Source: Stakelama pacifica (GTDB lineage: Bacteria; Pseudomonadota; Alphaproteobacteria; Sphingomonadales; Sphingomonadaceae). From it: a DNA stretch of 64,000 nt. Position 1 is the first letter of the stretch; every line of letters begins with the position of its first letter. A program made the position numbers and the translations under genes. The stretch lies in contig NZ_SNWD01000007.1 in NCBI RefSeq assembly GCF_004361835.1, positions 1 to 64,000 on the forward strand, read 5' to 3'. Positions 53,148 through 62,808 of this stretch are shown here, one piece after another. The notes beneath the pieces were generated by a model. It worked only from the letters and a program-made list of their open reading frames with translations. It was not told the DNA's origin and did not search any database.

Positions 53148-53536
53148 GGATTGGGGTCGATCCGTCCCTCGCGCGCCGCATTGCGATATTCGAGCGCGAG
53201 GAGCAGTCCCTTGGCGAAGCGAAGCGACACCAGCGTCCCCCCGACCACCAGCGGCAGCCACAGCAACACGTGAAGCCACCAGGGCGGATCGGCAGCGAGT
53301 TCCAGCCACACCGCCAGAATGACGACCAGCGTTCCCCATATCAGGGTGAGGAATGCCGCCGGTCCGTCGCCGACATTGAAGCTTGCGAAATCGAGCCCGC
53401 AGGCGCTGCATCGCGGCGCGAACCCCGCGAACGATGCGAACAGGGTTTTCGCGCCGCAGCGTGGACAAAGCCCCCGAATCGCGGCTTCGGCCGGTTCGGG
53501 GGCTGCGTTTTCCTTATGCTCGCGGGTGATGGTCAG
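53144..53536 (-). CDS. DUF983 family small membrane protein, non-canonical start
   Basis: A protein of about 130 residues recovered by hand translation. It has two CxxC knuckles (CPRCG and CSACG), then the family motif LDFASFNVGDGPAAF, and two TM helices (FLTLIWGTLVVILAVWLEL; LHVLLWLPLVVGGTLVSLRF). DUF983 proteins sit beside cox genes and may act in oxidase assembly. No ATG, GTG or TTG lies in the right place. The best start is CTG at 53536, which overlaps the ctaE stop as CTGA; an ATC two codons later is the alternative. Its stop overlaps the surf1 TTG. Confidence 0.82.
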   Translation of the reverse strand: MTITREHKENAAPEPAEAAIRGLCPRCGAKTLFASFAGFAPRCSACGLDFASFNVGDGPAAFLTLIWGTLVVILAVWLELAADPPWWLHVLLWLPLVVGGTLVSLRFAKGLLLALEYRNAAREGRIDPNP

Positions 53537-54387
53537 CCCCCGTGGATCGGTGCGCCCCAGCCGCCCCAGACATAGATGGTGACGAACAGAAACAGCCAGA
53601 CGACATCGACGAAATGCCAGTACCAGGCAGCCGCTTCAAAACCGAAATGCTGGCGCGGGGTGAAGTCGCCGCGATAGACGCGGATCAGGTTCACGATCAG
53701 GAAGATCGTGCCGATAATGACGTGAAAGCCATGGAAGCCTGTCGCCATGAAAAAGGCTGCGCCGTAATTCAGACCCGAAAACGGGAACGGCGCATGCATA
53801 TATTCATAGGCCTGAATGCTGGAGAACAGCAGGCCCAGTAAAATGGTGAGCCACAGCCCCTTTTTCACCGAATCGCGATCGCCATGGATCAGCGCATGGT
53901 GCGCCCAGGTTACCGTGGTTCCCGACAGCAACAGAATGAACGTGTTGAGCAGCGGCAGTTCGAAGGCGTTGATGACTTCGATACCCTTGGGCGGCCATGC
54001 GCCCGCAGTGACGTTCTGCAGCACCGTAACCGCGCCGTCAGACCATTCGATCGGTGCCGGGAACAGCGCGAAATCGAAATAGGCCCAGAACCAGCCGACG
54101 AAGAACATCACTTCCGATGCGATGAACAGGATCATGCCATAGCGCAGATGCAGCTGCACCACCGGAGTATGATCCCCGGCATGCGCTTCGCGAATGACAT
54201 CGGCCCACCAGGAGAACATGGTGAAGAGCACGCCGACAAATCCGGCGAGCAGGACGAAGGTCCCGCCCGGAGCCGAGTGCATCCACATCACCCCGCCCGA
54301 TGTCAGCACCAGTGCGGCGATCGCCCCGATCAGCGGCCAGGCGCTGGGCGGCAGGATGTGATAATCGTGGTTCTTGGCTCCGGCCAT
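53533..54387 (-). CDS. ctaE: Cytochrome c oxidase subunit III
   Basis: A 284-residue membrane protein with seven TM segments. Conserved features include WWADVIREAHAGDHT, SEVMFFVGWFWAYF, TFILLLSGTTVTWAHHAL, ATGFHGFHVIIGTIFL and the C-terminal YWHFVDVVWLFLF. It stabilises the CtaD core and proton uptake. It lies 33 bp after ctaG. Confidence 0.96.
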   Translation of the reverse strand: MAGAKNHDYHILPPSAWPLIGAIAALVLTSGGVMWMHSAPGGTFVLLAGFVGVLFTMFSWWADVIREAHAGDHTPVVQLHLRYGMILFIASEVMFFVGWFWAYFDFALFPAPIEWSDGAVTVLQNVTAGAWPPKGIEVINAFELPLLNTFILLLSGTTVTWAHHALIHGDRDSVKKGLWLTILLGLLFSSIQAYEYMHAPFPFSGLNYGAAFFMATGFHGFHVIIGTIFLIVNLIRVYRGDFTPRQHFGFEAAAWYWHFVDVVWLFLFVTIYVWGGWGAPIHGG

Positions 54388-54420
54388 GACGTATCCCTGT
54401 CCTTGCTTTTCTTTTATGGT

Positions 54421-54954
54421 TTAACCCGACACCTTGCCGGAATCTACCGGGTAAAAGGTGTAAGAGAGTGTGATTTCCTGAACATCGCGCGTGTCCGGGT
54501 CTTCCATGATCTTCGGATCGACATAATAAATCACCGGCATCCGCATGGTTTCACCCGGTTCAAGCGTTTGCTGGGTGAAACAGAAACACTGGATCTTGGT
54601 GAAATATTTCCCTGCCTGTGCCGGGGTGACGTTGAACGTGGCGGTGCCGGTCACGGCGTGATCGGCCCGATTGGTCGCGGTGAAAAACGCCATGTCGCGC
54701 GCACCGATATCGATCCGGTCGGAGCGTTGCTCGGGTTTGAAGTTCCATGCCAGTTTCGGGCTGACATTGCTGTCGAACGATACGGTAATTTTGCCGCCGC
54801 TCGCGCCGGGCGCGTCGCTTCCCGTCTGGGTGGTGCCGTTCAGGCCGGTTACCTGACAGAATACCCGGTAGAGCGGCACGCTCGCAAAGCCCAGCCCGAC
54901 CATCACGAAAACGACGGCGGCGGCGATCGAGGCGGTGCGCAGATTGGCGTTCAT
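54421..54954 (-). CDS. ctaG: Cytochrome c oxidase assembly protein CtaG/Cox11
   Basis: A 177-residue copper chaperone that delivers CuB to subunit I. One N-terminal TM (about 8-28) is followed by the periplasmic beta-domain, which carries VPLYRVFCQVTG and the copper motif KIQCFCFTQQ. Length and context are normal. The start is 1 bp beyond the stop of the small 43-residue gene. Confidence 0.95.
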   Translation of the reverse strand: MNANLRTASIAAAVVFVMVGLGFASVPLYRVFCQVTGLNGTTQTGSDAPGASGGKITVSFDSNVSPKLAWNFKPEQRSDRIDIGARDMAFFTATNRADHAVTGTATFNVTPAQAGKYFTKIQCFCFTQQTLEPGETMRMPVIYYVDPKIMEDPDTRDVQEITLSYTFYPVDSGKVSG

Positions 54955-55086
54955 CTATCCGCCGAGCTGCATCTTGGCGATCGAGATCGCGAACACCAGC
55001 ACCACGAACGCGCCGAGCAGCCATGCCATGACCTTTGCCCGCGCCCGCTGACGTTCGCGAACGACCTGTTCTTCTTCCGGGGTCAT
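54955..55086 (-). CDS. Small single-helix membrane protein between ctaB and ctaG
   Basis: A 43-residue protein with a charged N-terminal part ([18 protein letters not shown]) and one TM helix ([20 protein letters not shown]). It was found by hand because it is short. The ATG overlaps the ctaB stop (ATGA, 55083-55086), and the stop directly precedes ctaG. Small proteins at this place are found in other alphaproteobacterial cta operons and are thought to help oxidase assembly. The function of this one is not known. Confidence 0.82.
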   Translation of the reverse strand: MTPEEEQVVRERQRARAKVMAWLLGAFVVLVFAISIAKMQLGG

Positions 55087-55994
55087 GCGCCGATCGTCCA
55101 ATGGTCGAGCACCAGCGCGCCGAACAGCAGGAACAGATACAGAATCGAAAACGCGAAGAGCTGCTTTTCGGGTTTCATGCCGTCGCCGGGAATGCTGCGG
55201 CGGAGCGACACTCTGGCGGCAAGCGCAGCGAACACCGCGTTGAGCGCAATCGCCGCTGCGCCATAGACCCAGCCGGTCAGCCCCAGCGCCCAGGGTGCGA
55301 TCGCCACGGCCGCCATCGGGATCGTGTACAGGCCGATCTGATGCCGAGTCACCCGCTCGCCCGCGACGACCGGCAGCATCGGTACACCCGCATTCGCGTA
55401 ATCGCTCTTCACGAACAGCGACAGCGCCCAGAAATGCGGGGGCGTCCAGAGAAAGATGATCGCGAACAGGAGCAGCGGCAGCAAGGTGACATTGCCCGTC
55501 GCCGCTGCCCAGCCGATCACCGGCGGAAAGGCGCCCGCAGCGCCGCCGATGACGATATTCTGCGGCGTGCGGCGCTTCAGCCAGATCGTGTAGATAAAGA
55601 CATAGAAGAGGATCGACGCGCTCAGCACCGCGGCGGCGACCATGTTCGTCGCCAGCTCCATCAGAATGACCGAGAAAAAGGCGAGGCCGACGCCGAAATG
55701 CAGCGCCGATTGCCGATCCATCCGCCCGGCGGGCAGCGGGCGACCGGCAGTGCGCTTCATCTTCGAATCGAGGTCCGATTCATACCATTGGTTAAGCGCT
55801 CCGGCTGCGCCCGCGCCCAGCGCGATACACAGGATCGCGGTGAAGCCGAGGACCGGGTTGATCGCTTGCGGGGCTACCAGCAGGCCGCACAGCCCGGTGA
55901 ACACGACAAGGCGCATCACCTTCGGCTTGGTCAGCGCCAGAAAGTCGCGCCACTCGGCGGGTAGCGACACATTGGGGTTGGTCATGGTGTTCAT
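55083..55994 (-). CDS. ctaB: Protoheme IX farnesyltransferase (haem O synthase)
   Basis: A 303-residue polytopic membrane enzyme of the UbiA superfamily (EC 2.5.1.141) making haem O, the precursor of haem A. The prenyl-diphosphate motif [20 protein letters not shown] and the second site [11 protein letters not shown] are intact, with about nine TM helices. It starts 145 bp after the ctaD stop; the gap shows no gene. Confidence 0.95.
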   Translation of the reverse strand: MNTMTNPNVSLPAEWRDFLALTKPKVMRLVVFTGLCGLLVAPQAINPVLGFTAILCIALGAGAAGALNQWYESDLDSKMKRTAGRPLPAGRMDRQSALHFGVGLAFFSVILMELATNMVAAAVLSASILFYVFIYTIWLKRRTPQNIVIGGAAGAFPPVIGWAAATGNVTLLPLLLFAIIFLWTPPHFWALSLFVKSDYANAGVPMLPVVAGERVTRHQIGLYTIPMAAVAIAPWALGLTGWVYGAAAIALNAVFAALAARVSLRRSIPGDGMKPEKQLFAFSILYLFLLFGALVLDHWTIGA

Positions 55995-56139
55995 AACAAT
56001 CTCGCGCGCCGAAATACTGCACCGGCGCTTCTCATCGCCGCCTTATCCCATGTCGGGGGGATGAAGGCCAGCTTGGGCGATTCATCGCAAAGCGGCCCCG
56101 CCGATCCGATTGCGAAGGACGGGGCCGGAAAACATGCCG

Positions 56140-57789
56140 TCAGTCGATCTTGGGCAGGGTTTCGAACTGGTGGAAAGGCGGCGGGCTGGACAGGGTCCAT
56201 TCCAGCGTCGTCGCGCCTGCGCCCCAGGGATTGTCGCCTGCCTTCTTTCCGGCGGCGAGCGACCAGATCATATTGACGAAGAAGATCGCCATGCCCGCCA
56301 CCATGACTTCATAGCCATGGCTGGCGATCGAGTTCCACGTCGCAAAGGCATCCGGATAATCGGGATAACGGCGCGGCATGCCCTGCAGCCCGAGGAAATG
56401 CATCGGGAAGAACAACATGTTCACGCCGACGAAGAACACCCAGAAATGCAGCTGGCCGAGAAACTCGTTATACATCTTCCCCGTCATTTTGGGGAACCAG
56501 TAATAGAGGCCGGCGAACAGCGAGAAGACTGCGCCGAGGCTCAGCACATAATGGAAATGCGCGACGACATAATAAGTGTCTTGCATATAATCGTCGACAC
56601 CGCCGTTCGCGAGTACGACGCCGGTCACGCCGCCGACGGTGAACATGAAGATGAACCCGATCGCCCAGACCATCGGCGTCTTAAAGCTGATAGAACCGCC
56701 CCACATCGTCGCGATCCATGAGAAGATCTTGATGCCGGTGGGGACCGCGATGATCATCGTCGCTGCGGTGAAATACATCTTCACATCGACCGGCAGACCG
56801 GTGGTGAACATGTGGTGCGCCCAGACGACGAAGCCGACCACGCCGATCGCGACCATGGCATAGGCCATGCCGAGATAGCCGAACACCGGCTTGCGGCTGA
56901 ACGTCGCGACGATATGGCTGACCATCCCGAAGCCGGGAAGGATCATGATATACACTTCGGGATGGCCGAAGAACCAGAACAGATGCTGGTACAGCACCGG
57001 ATCGCCGCCGCCGGCCGGATCGAAAAAGGTCGTGCCGAAATTACGATCGGTAATCAGCATGGTGATCGCGGCAGCGAGCACCGGCAGCGCGAGCAGCAGC
57101 AGGAATGCGGTGATCAGCACCGACCATACGAACAGCGGCATTTTGTGCAGCGTCATGCCCGGTGCGCGCATGTTGAAAATGGTGGTGATGAAGTTGATTG
57201 CGCCGAGGATCGAGCCCGCCCCGGCAAGGTGCAGTGCGAAAATCGCGAAATCGACCGACATGCCCGGCTCGCCATAGGTCGATAGCGGCGCATAGACCGT
57301 CCAGCCGGTGCCTGCGCCCGGTCCGACGAACAGCGACAGCAGCAGCGAGCAGAAACCTGATACGGTCAGCCAGAAGCTGATATTGTTCATCCGCGGAAAC
57401 GCCATGTCCGGCGCGCCGATCATGATCGGCACGAACCAGTTGCCGAATCCGCCGATCATCGCGGGCATGACCATGAAGAACACCATGATCAGGCCATGGG
57501 CGGTCACCATCACGTTCCAGAAATGGAGCGCGGCATCGCCTTCCTCGCCCGACAGCATCGGCAGCCACTGAATGCCCGGCTCGGCGAGTTCGAGGCGCAT
57601 CGCCCCCGAAATCGCACCGCCGACAATCCCCGCGATGATCGCGAAGATCAGGTACAGCGTGCCGATATCCTTGTGGTTGGTCGACATGAACCAGCGCGCG
57701 AAGAAGCCCGGCTTGTGCTCGGTATCATGCGCATGATGGTCGCTATGGGCCGCCTCAAAGGCGCTCGGTGTGACTGCGGTATCGGTCAT
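56140..57789 (-). CDS. ctaD: Cytochrome c oxidase subunit I
   Basis: A 549-residue haem-copper oxidase subunit I of the aa3 type with 12 TM segments. Ligands and proton-channel features are visible. The haem a His lies in [13 protein letters not shown], the D-channel Asn/Asp region in [20 protein letters not shown], and the CuB His-Tyr pair in [12 protein letters not shown]-channel and CuB histidines are in WAHHMFTTG, and the final haem ligands in [12 protein letters not shown] His-rich N-terminal extension ([11 protein letters not shown]) precedes the first helix. It starts 3 bp after ctaC. Confidence 0.97.
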   Translation of the reverse strand: MTDTAVTPSAFEAAHSDHHAHDTEHKPGFFARWFMSTNHKDIGTLYLIFAIIAGIVGGAISGAMRLELAEPGIQWLPMLSGEEGDAALHFWNVMVTAHGLIMVFFMVMPAMIGGFGNWFVPIMIGAPDMAFPRMNNISFWLTVSGFCSLLLSLFVGPGAGTGWTVYAPLSTYGEPGMSVDFAIFALHLAGAGSILGAINFITTIFNMRAPGMTLHKMPLFVWSVLITAFLLLLALPVLAAAITMLITDRNFGTTFFDPAGGGDPVLYQHLFWFFGHPEVYIMILPGFGMVSHIVATFSRKPVFGYLGMAYAMVAIGVVGFVVWAHHMFTTGLPVDVKMYFTAATMIIAVPTGIKIFSWIATMWGGSISFKTPMVWAIGFIFMFTVGGVTGVVLANGGVDDYMQDTYYVVAHFHYVLSLGAVFSLFAGLYYWFPKMTGKMYNEFLGQLHFWVFFVGVNMLFFPMHFLGLQGMPRRYPDYPDAFATWNSIASHGYEVMVAGMAIFFVNMIWSLAAGKKAGDNPWGAGATTLEWTLSSPPPFHQFETLPKID

Positions 57790-57792
57790 GGC

Positions 57793-58899
57793 TTAGTTTC
57801 CCGTGGCGGGCTGAGTCGTGCCGACCGCTTCGGTCGTGGCATCGACGGTGTTTCCTGCAGGGGCGGCAACGCCCATACCGCCGGCTGGCGTGGCAGTGGC
57901 ATCGACGGTGTCGGCGGCGGGCTGTGCCGGTGCCGCAGTCGAGGGCGCGTTCTTGTCCTCGGGCATGGTGCCGCCCTTGGCACGAACCCATTGCGCGAAC
58001 TCGGCCTCCGGCACCGCTTCGACCACGATCGGCATGAAGGCATGGCGCGCGCCGCACAATTCGGAGCACTGGCCGAAATACAGGCCCGGCTTGTCGATCG
58101 TGAACGTCTTTTCGTTCAGACGGCCCGGAATGGCGTCGAGCTTCATCCAGAAAGCGGGCATCGCCCAGCTGTGAATGACATCGGTCGCGGTGGTGATCAG
58201 GCGGATCGGCCGGCCGACCGGCAGAACAACGCGATTATCCACGGCGAGCAGGCGCGGACCGTCCTGATCGGTGCGGAACCGCTGTCCCCCGGTGACCTCG
58301 TTCTTTTCCTTCAGCATGTTGGAAGTGAACTGAATATCGCCGTTATCGGGATATTCGTAGCTCCAATACCATTGGCTGCCGATCGCCTTCAGCGTGATCG
58401 CATTGTCGGGCGCGGGCTTATACTGATGCGCGAGCAGCCGGATCGACGGCACCGCGATAAAGACGAGGATCAGCACCGGAACCACGGTCCACACCACCTC
58501 GATAAAGGTATTGTGCGACGTTTTCGACGGTTCGGGATTGCGCGCGGCGCGATAGCGGAACACGACCCAGAGCAGCAGCACCAGCACGAACAGGGTGATC
58601 GCGGTGATGATCGGCATCAGGATGTAATTGTGGAAATTATGCGCCTCGATCCCGGTATCGGTGACCTGTTGCTGCAGGCCGAACCGCGCATCGATGGGAT
58701 GGCCGATATCGGCGCTCTCACCCATCTTCTGCGACCCGTCGGGATTGAGCGTCGGGTCGGGCAGCGATGCAGCCGCCGTTACGGTTTCATTGCCGACCTG
58801 AACACCCGGTGCAGTGTCCTGTGCATGTGCAGCATTGCCAAGGCCTGCCAGCATAAGTCCGGCGGCAATCATTATGGTTTTTATACCGGTAATTCGCAT
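57793..58899 (-). CDS. ctaC: Cytochrome c oxidase subunit II with extended C-terminus
   Basis: A 368-residue subunit II with a signal peptide (ending AHAQ), two TM helices, and a periplasmic CuA domain with the ligand set in CSELCGARHAFMPI plus the aromatic WYWSYEYPD. The CuA domain ends near residue 310. The remaining part is an Ala/Thr/Pro-rich tail with two TVDAT motifs and no haem site. A direct repeat of 16 bp (57836-57851 and 57896-57911) encodes the duplicated part. AGGGGACG precedes the ATG. It is the first gene of the cta operon and diverges from pyrE. Confidence 0.95.
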   Translation of the reverse strand: MRITGIKTIMIAAGLMLAGLGNAAHAQDTAPGVQVGNETVTAAASLPDPTLNPDGSQKMGESADIGHPIDARFGLQQQVTDTGIEAHNFHNYILMPIITAITLFVLVLLLWVVFRYRAARNPEPSKTSHNTFIEVVWTVVPVLILVFIAVPSIRLLAHQYKPAPDNAITLKAIGSQWYWSYEYPDNGDIQFTSNMLKEKNEVTGGQRFRTDQDGPRLLAVDNRVVLPVGRPIRLITTATDVIHSWAMPAFWMKLDAIPGRLNEKTFTIDKPGLYFGQCSELCGARHAFMPIVVEAVPEAEFAQWVRAKGGTMPEDKNAPSTAAPAQPAADTVDATATPAGGMGVAAPAGNTVDATTEAVGTTQPATGN

Positions 58900-59089
58900 C
58901 GTCCCCTACATCCCGTTGCTGGAGCGACATAGGTTATATCCATGTCGTCAGGACGAGATACGCCCTTCAAGTTGGTCTATACGCGCGGTAATCCTTTCTC
59001 TCAAGTTATCCCTTGGCGATTTTTGGCGCGCAGTTGCGGGCCTGCCCCGCCGGGCCTAAGAGAGCGGCGGTTTTTCAAGGGATCGGGAC

Positions 59090-59677
59090 ATGATGCGCGA
59101 CGAAGAGATTCTGGCCGAATTCCGTGCGGCGGATGCGTTGCTGGAGGGGCATTTCATTCTTTCTTCGGGGCTGCGCAGTCCGCGCTATCTGCAATGCGCG
59201 CGGGTGCTGATGAACCCGGCGCGCGGCGCACGGCTTGCTGAGGCGCTGGTCGCGCGCATTCCCGATGATCTGCGCGCGCGCATCACGGCGGTGGTCTCGC
59301 CCGCAATGGGCGGCGTGATCGCGGGGCAGGAGGTTGCCCGCGCGCTTGGCGTCGATGCGATGTTCGTCGAACGGCCCGCCGGCACGTTCGAACTGCGGCG
59401 CGGCTTCCGGCTGGAGGCGGGGCAGGAAGTGCTGATGATGGAGGATGTCGTCACAACCGGCCTTTCCTCGCGCGAAGCGATCGCGGCGATCGAGGCTGCG
59501 GGCGGCACGGTGATCGCGGCGGCGTCGCTGGTCGACCGGTCTGGCGGCAATGCGCAGTTCGATATGCCGTTCTTTCCGCTGATCCGGCTCGACGTGCCGA
59601 CCTATGAGCCCGATGCGCTCCCCCCCGAACTGGAAGCGATTCCGGCGATCAAGCCGGGGAGCCGGGCGGCGGCATGA
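59090..59677 (+). CDS. pyrE: Orotate phosphoribosyltransferase
   Basis: A 195-residue OPRTase (EC 2.4.2.10) of pyrimidine synthesis. The PRPP-binding motif appears as [14 protein letters not shown], and the N-terminal [17 protein letters not shown] is typical of the short bacterial subfamily. Two adjacent ATGs start the frame. It begins an operon in which every junction overlaps (pyrE-pdxJ-acpS-lepB-permease). Confidence 0.94.
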   Translation: MMRDEEILAEFRAADALLEGHFILSSGLRSPRYLQCARVLMNPARGARLAEALVARIPDDLRARITAVVSPAMGGVIAGQEVARALGVDAMFVERPAGTFELRRGFRLEAGQEVLMMEDVVTTGLSSREAIAAIEAAGGTVIAAASLVDRSGGNAQFDMPFFPLIRLDVPTYEPDALPPELEAIPAIKPGSRAAA

Positions 59678-60402
59678 GCAAGAAGCTGCGCCTTGGCCTC
59701 AACATCGACCATGTCGCAACGGTGCGCAATGCGCGCGGATCGGGCTATCCCGATCCGGTGCGTGCGGCGCTGCTCGCGGCGGAGGCGGGGGCCGACGGCA
59801 TTACCGCGCATCTGCGCGAGGATCGCCGCCATATCACCGATGACGATATCGCCCGGCTGTCGGACCGCCTTTCGATTCCGCTCAATCTGGAAATGGCAGC
59901 GACCGAGGAGATGCTCGGCATTGCGCTGCGCCATGTCCCGCACGCTGCCTGTATCGTTCCCGAAAAGCGCGAGGAACTGACGACCGAGGGCGGGCTGGAC
60001 GCCGCTGCGCATTTCGAACGGCTCGCGCCGATCTGCGCAAAGCTGCGCGCGGCGGGGATTCGCGTCAGCCTGTTCATCGAACCCGATTCGGCGCAGATCG
60101 ACGCGGCGCTTCGTCTCGGCGCGCCGGTGGTCGAGCTGCATACCGGCCGCTATGCCGAACTCGCCGGGGCGGAGCAGGCGGCCGAGCTGAAACGCCTTGC
60201 CGATGCAGCGGCGCTCGCCGCGAAGAACGGGATCGAGGTGCATGCGGGGCACGGCCTCACCTTCGACAATGTCGTGCCGATCGCCGCGATCCCGCAGGTG
60301 CGCGAGCTGAATATCGGCCATTTCCTGATCGGCGAGGCGATTTTCGACGGCCTCGCTCCCGTGGTCCGGCGGATGCGCGCGCTGATGGACGAAGCGCGGT
60401 GA
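59674..60402 (+). CDS. pdxJ: Pyridoxine 5'-phosphate synthase
   Basis: A 242-residue TIM-barrel enzyme (EC 2.6.99.2) forming pyridoxine 5'-phosphate from 1-deoxyxylulose 5-phosphate and 3-amino-2-oxopropyl phosphate. [18 protein letters not shown] at the start, [13 protein letters not shown] and the C-terminal [14 protein letters not shown] are diagnostic. It overlaps pyrE (ATGA) and acpS (GTGA). Confidence 0.96.
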   Translation: MSKKLRLGLNIDHVATVRNARGSGYPDPVRAALLAAEAGADGITAHLREDRRHITDDDIARLSDRLSIPLNLEMAATEEMLGIALRHVPHAACIVPEKREELTTEGGLDAAAHFERLAPICAKLRAAGIRVSLFIEPDSAQIDAALRLGAPVVELHTGRYAELAGAEQAAELKRLADAAALAAKNGIEVHAGHGLTFDNVVPIAAIPQVRELNIGHFLIGEAIFDGLAPVVRRMRALMDEAR

Positions 60403-60824
60403 TCATCGGTCTGGGGTCCGATCTGTGCAATATCGAGCGGATCCAACATTCGCTCGACCGGTTCGGCGACCGTTTCGTCAACCGCGTCTTTACCGAGGTC
60501 GAGCGTGAAAAAGCGGCGCGGCGACCCTTTACCCGCGCCGGAACACTGGCCAAGCGGTTCGCAGCAAAGGAAGCTTTCTCCAAGGCAGTGGGAACGGGGT
60601 TTCGCCGCGGAGTGTTCATGCGCGATATCGGCGTGGTCAACGCGCCGTCCGGAGCGCCCACTCTGGCGCTGTCGGGCGGGGCGAAGGCAGCGCTCGATGC
60701 GCTGCTGCCCGCCGGGCATGGCGCGAAGATACATTTGACGCTGACCGACGATCATCCCTGGGCGCAGGCATTCGTGATCATCGAGGCGATCCGGGATGAA
60801 AAGGCTGTTTGCGTAGATGGGTGA
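60399..60824 (+). CDS. acpS: Holo-[acyl-carrier-protein] synthase
   Basis: A 141-residue AcpS (EC 2.7.8.7) that attaches 4'-phosphopantetheine to acyl carrier protein. [15 protein letters not shown] with its Mg-binding Asp, and [21 protein letters not shown], are the two family motifs. It starts with GTG at 60399, overlapping the pdxJ stop. pdxJ-acpS-lepB is a common alphaproteobacterial order. Confidence 0.95.
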   Translation: MIIGLGSDLCNIERIQHSLDRFGDRFVNRVFTEVEREKAARRPFTRAGTLAKRFAAKEAFSKAVGTGFRRGVFMRDIGVVNAPSGAPTLALSGGAKAALDALLPAGHGAKIHLTLTDDHPWAQAFVIIEAIRDEKAVCVDG

Positions 60825-61695
60825 TGACGAAGCGGTTCAGGGGAACGGAGCGCATGCGTCCGCGCAAACGCCTGCGCCGCCAAAGGCAAGGACCGATTGG
60901 TGGGGCGAGGGCAAGGCGATATTCTGGCTGATCCTGGCGGTGCTCGGCTTTCACAGCCTGGTCGCCAAGCCCTTTTACATCCCGTCCGAATCGATGCTGC
61001 CGACGCTGGAGGTCGGCGACCGGCTGATCGTGTCGAAATTCCCGTACGGCTATAGCTGGGTGACGCCGACCTTCCATGTCCTGCCCGTTATGCACGGACG
61101 GTTGTTCGGGCATATGCCGAAGCGCGGCGATATCGTCATCGCGGTGCCGCCGGGCACGCATACCGATTATATCAAACGCGTGATCGGCCTGTCGGGCGAC
61201 CGGATTTCGTTGTCGGGCGGCGTGGTCTATCTGAACGGCAAAGCGCTGCCGCGCCGTCACATGCCTGACCTCTTGCTCCCCGTCGACGGCAATACCCGCT
61301 GCGATCCGGCCGAATATCCGGGGCGACGCGAAACGGGTGCGGATGGAAAGCTATATTGCCGGCTGCCCATTTATCGCGAAATGCTGCCCGGCGGCCGTTC
61401 CTATGACACGGTCGATCTGGGCGAATCGATCGGCGATGATTATTCCGAGATCACAGTGCCGCCGGGGCATGTCTTCCTGATGGGCGACAATCGCGACAAC
61501 AGCGCTGACAGCCGGTTCAGCCGCGCGCAAAACGGGCTGGGCGGCCCGGTACCGTGGGAGAATATCGGCGGCCGCGCGGAGTTCATCACCTTCTCGCTCG
61601 ACGGCAACGCCACCCTCAATCCCCTCAGCTGGTTTCATGCCTTTCGCCCCGGTCGGACGGGCATGTCCCTCCATCCGGAAAGCGATCCGAAATGA
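60817..61695 (+). CDS. lepB: Signal peptidase I
   Basis: A 292-residue type I signal peptidase (EC 3.4.21.89). One TM helix (about 33-52) precedes the catalytic domain with the Ser in [10 protein letters not shown] (Ser59), the Lys in [12 protein letters not shown] (Lys120), and the C-terminal [11 protein letters not shown] box. It overlaps acpS by 8 bp and the next gene by 4 bp. Confidence 0.95.
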   Translation: MGDDEAVQGNGAHASAQTPAPPKARTDWWGEGKAIFWLILAVLGFHSLVAKPFYIPSESMLPTLEVGDRLIVSKFPYGYSWVTPTFHVLPVMHGRLFGHMPKRGDIVIAVPPGTHTDYIKRVIGLSGDRISLSGGVVYLNGKALPRRHMPDLLLPVDGNTRCDPAEYPGRRETGADGKLYCRLPIYREMLPGGRSYDTVDLGESIGDDYSEITVPPGHVFLMGDNRDNSADSRFSRAQNGLGGPVPWENIGGRAEFITFSLDGNATLNPLSWFHAFRPGRTGMSLHPESDPK

Positions 61696-62792
61696 GCGAA
61701 CGCCGTCACGCCGCCACGACCGAACCGGGGCCGAACGAGATGCGCGATCCCGTCACGCGCGCCGAATTACGCAAGGCGATGATCTGGTTTTCGGTCGCGA
61801 TCGGCATTGCGCTGATCGTGCTGCTGATTCAGCCGTTGCTGATCATTTTCGGCGCGCTGGTCTTTGCCTCGATGCTCGACGGCGGAGTGCGGCTGCTGGG
61901 CAAGGTTTTGCCGATTCCGCGCGGCTTGCGCCTGCTGATCGTCATGCTGCTCGCCACCGCGTTCGTGCTCGGCACTTTCTATCTGGCGGGTATGCAGATC
62001 GCGGCGCAGGCGAACCAGCTTCGCGACACGCTGGAAGTGCAGGCGCATCGGGTGATGGGCTGGATGACCAGTCTCGACCTGATGCCGGGCAAGCAGGACA
62101 TCGCCTCGCTCGCGAAGCAGGCACTGGGTTCGGTGGGTAAAGTCACTACCGCGGTCGGCACGGCGGTAGGCGCGGTGACGACAATGTTCATGATCCTCGT
62201 CATCGGCCTGTTTATCGCGATGGAGCCGCGAATCTACGATCGCGGGCTGCAATGGATGGTCCCGCTTTCGAAGCGCGAGGATTTCGCGGTCACGCTGGAA
62301 CGCATGGCGCAAACGATGCGCAGCCTGCTGGCCGGCCGCCTGCTCGGCATGGCGTTCGAAGGGGTGCTGACCTGGATCTTCCTCGCCATTGCCGGTGTTC
62401 CGATGGCGTTGCTGCTCGGCATCATCACCGGGCTGCTGGCGTTCATTCCCAATATCGGGGCGTTCATTTCAGGCTTGCTCATGGTCTCCGTAGGGTTCAG
62501 CGCGGGCGTCGATACGGGGCTCTGGGCGCTTGCCATCTATTTCGGCGTCCAGACCTTTGACGGCTATGTCGTCATTCCGATGGTGGCGCGGCGGACCGTG
62601 GACCTGCCCCCCGCGCTCACATTGTCAGCGCAGATCCTCGCCAGCACGCTGTTCGGCATTTTGGGGCTGGCACTGGCCGATCCGATGGTCGCGATGATAA
62701 AGGTCGCGCTCGAACGCGAATCCGAACTTGCCGCGCGTGCGGGCTATCGCCTTGACGATGAGGGCGAGGATCAGCCCGACGACGCGGACTGA
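61692..62792 (+). CDS. AI-2E transporter/PerM family permease
   Basis: A 366-residue membrane protein of the AI-2E transporter family (PF01594 type) with about seven to eight TM segments. Features are LLIIFGALVFASMLDGGVR near the start and the conserved GLLAFIPNIGAFISG followed by YVVIPMVARRTVDLPPAL. The acidic C-terminal tail (DDEGEDQPDDAD) is cytoplasmic. I use the ATG at 61692, overlapping the lepB stop. Family members move varied substrates, and a quorum-sensing role should not be assumed. Confidence 0.87.
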   Translation: MSERRHAATTEPGPNEMRDPVTRAELRKAMIWFSVAIGIALIVLLIQPLLIIFGALVFASMLDGGVRLLGKVLPIPRGLRLLIVMLLATAFVLGTFYLAGMQIAAQANQLRDTLEVQAHRVMGWMTSLDLMPGKQDIASLAKQALGSVGKVTTAVGTAVGAVTTMFMILVIGLFIAMEPRIYDRGLQWMVPLSKREDFAVTLERMAQTMRSLLAGRLLGMAFEGVLTWIFLAIAGVPMALLLGIITGLLAFIPNIGAFISGLLMVSVGFSAGVDTGLWALAIYFGVQTFDGYVVIPMVARRTVDLPPALTLSAQILASTLFGILGLALADPMVAMIKVALERESELAARAGYRLDDEGEDQPDDAD

Positions 62793-62808
62793 CCAACCGG
62801 GAATTTTC

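Noticed and set aside
61692..62792. Quorum-sensing (autoinducer-2) exporter as the role of the permease
   Set aside because: The family name comes from one member. No luxS or AI-2 genes are near, and other members move different substrates.
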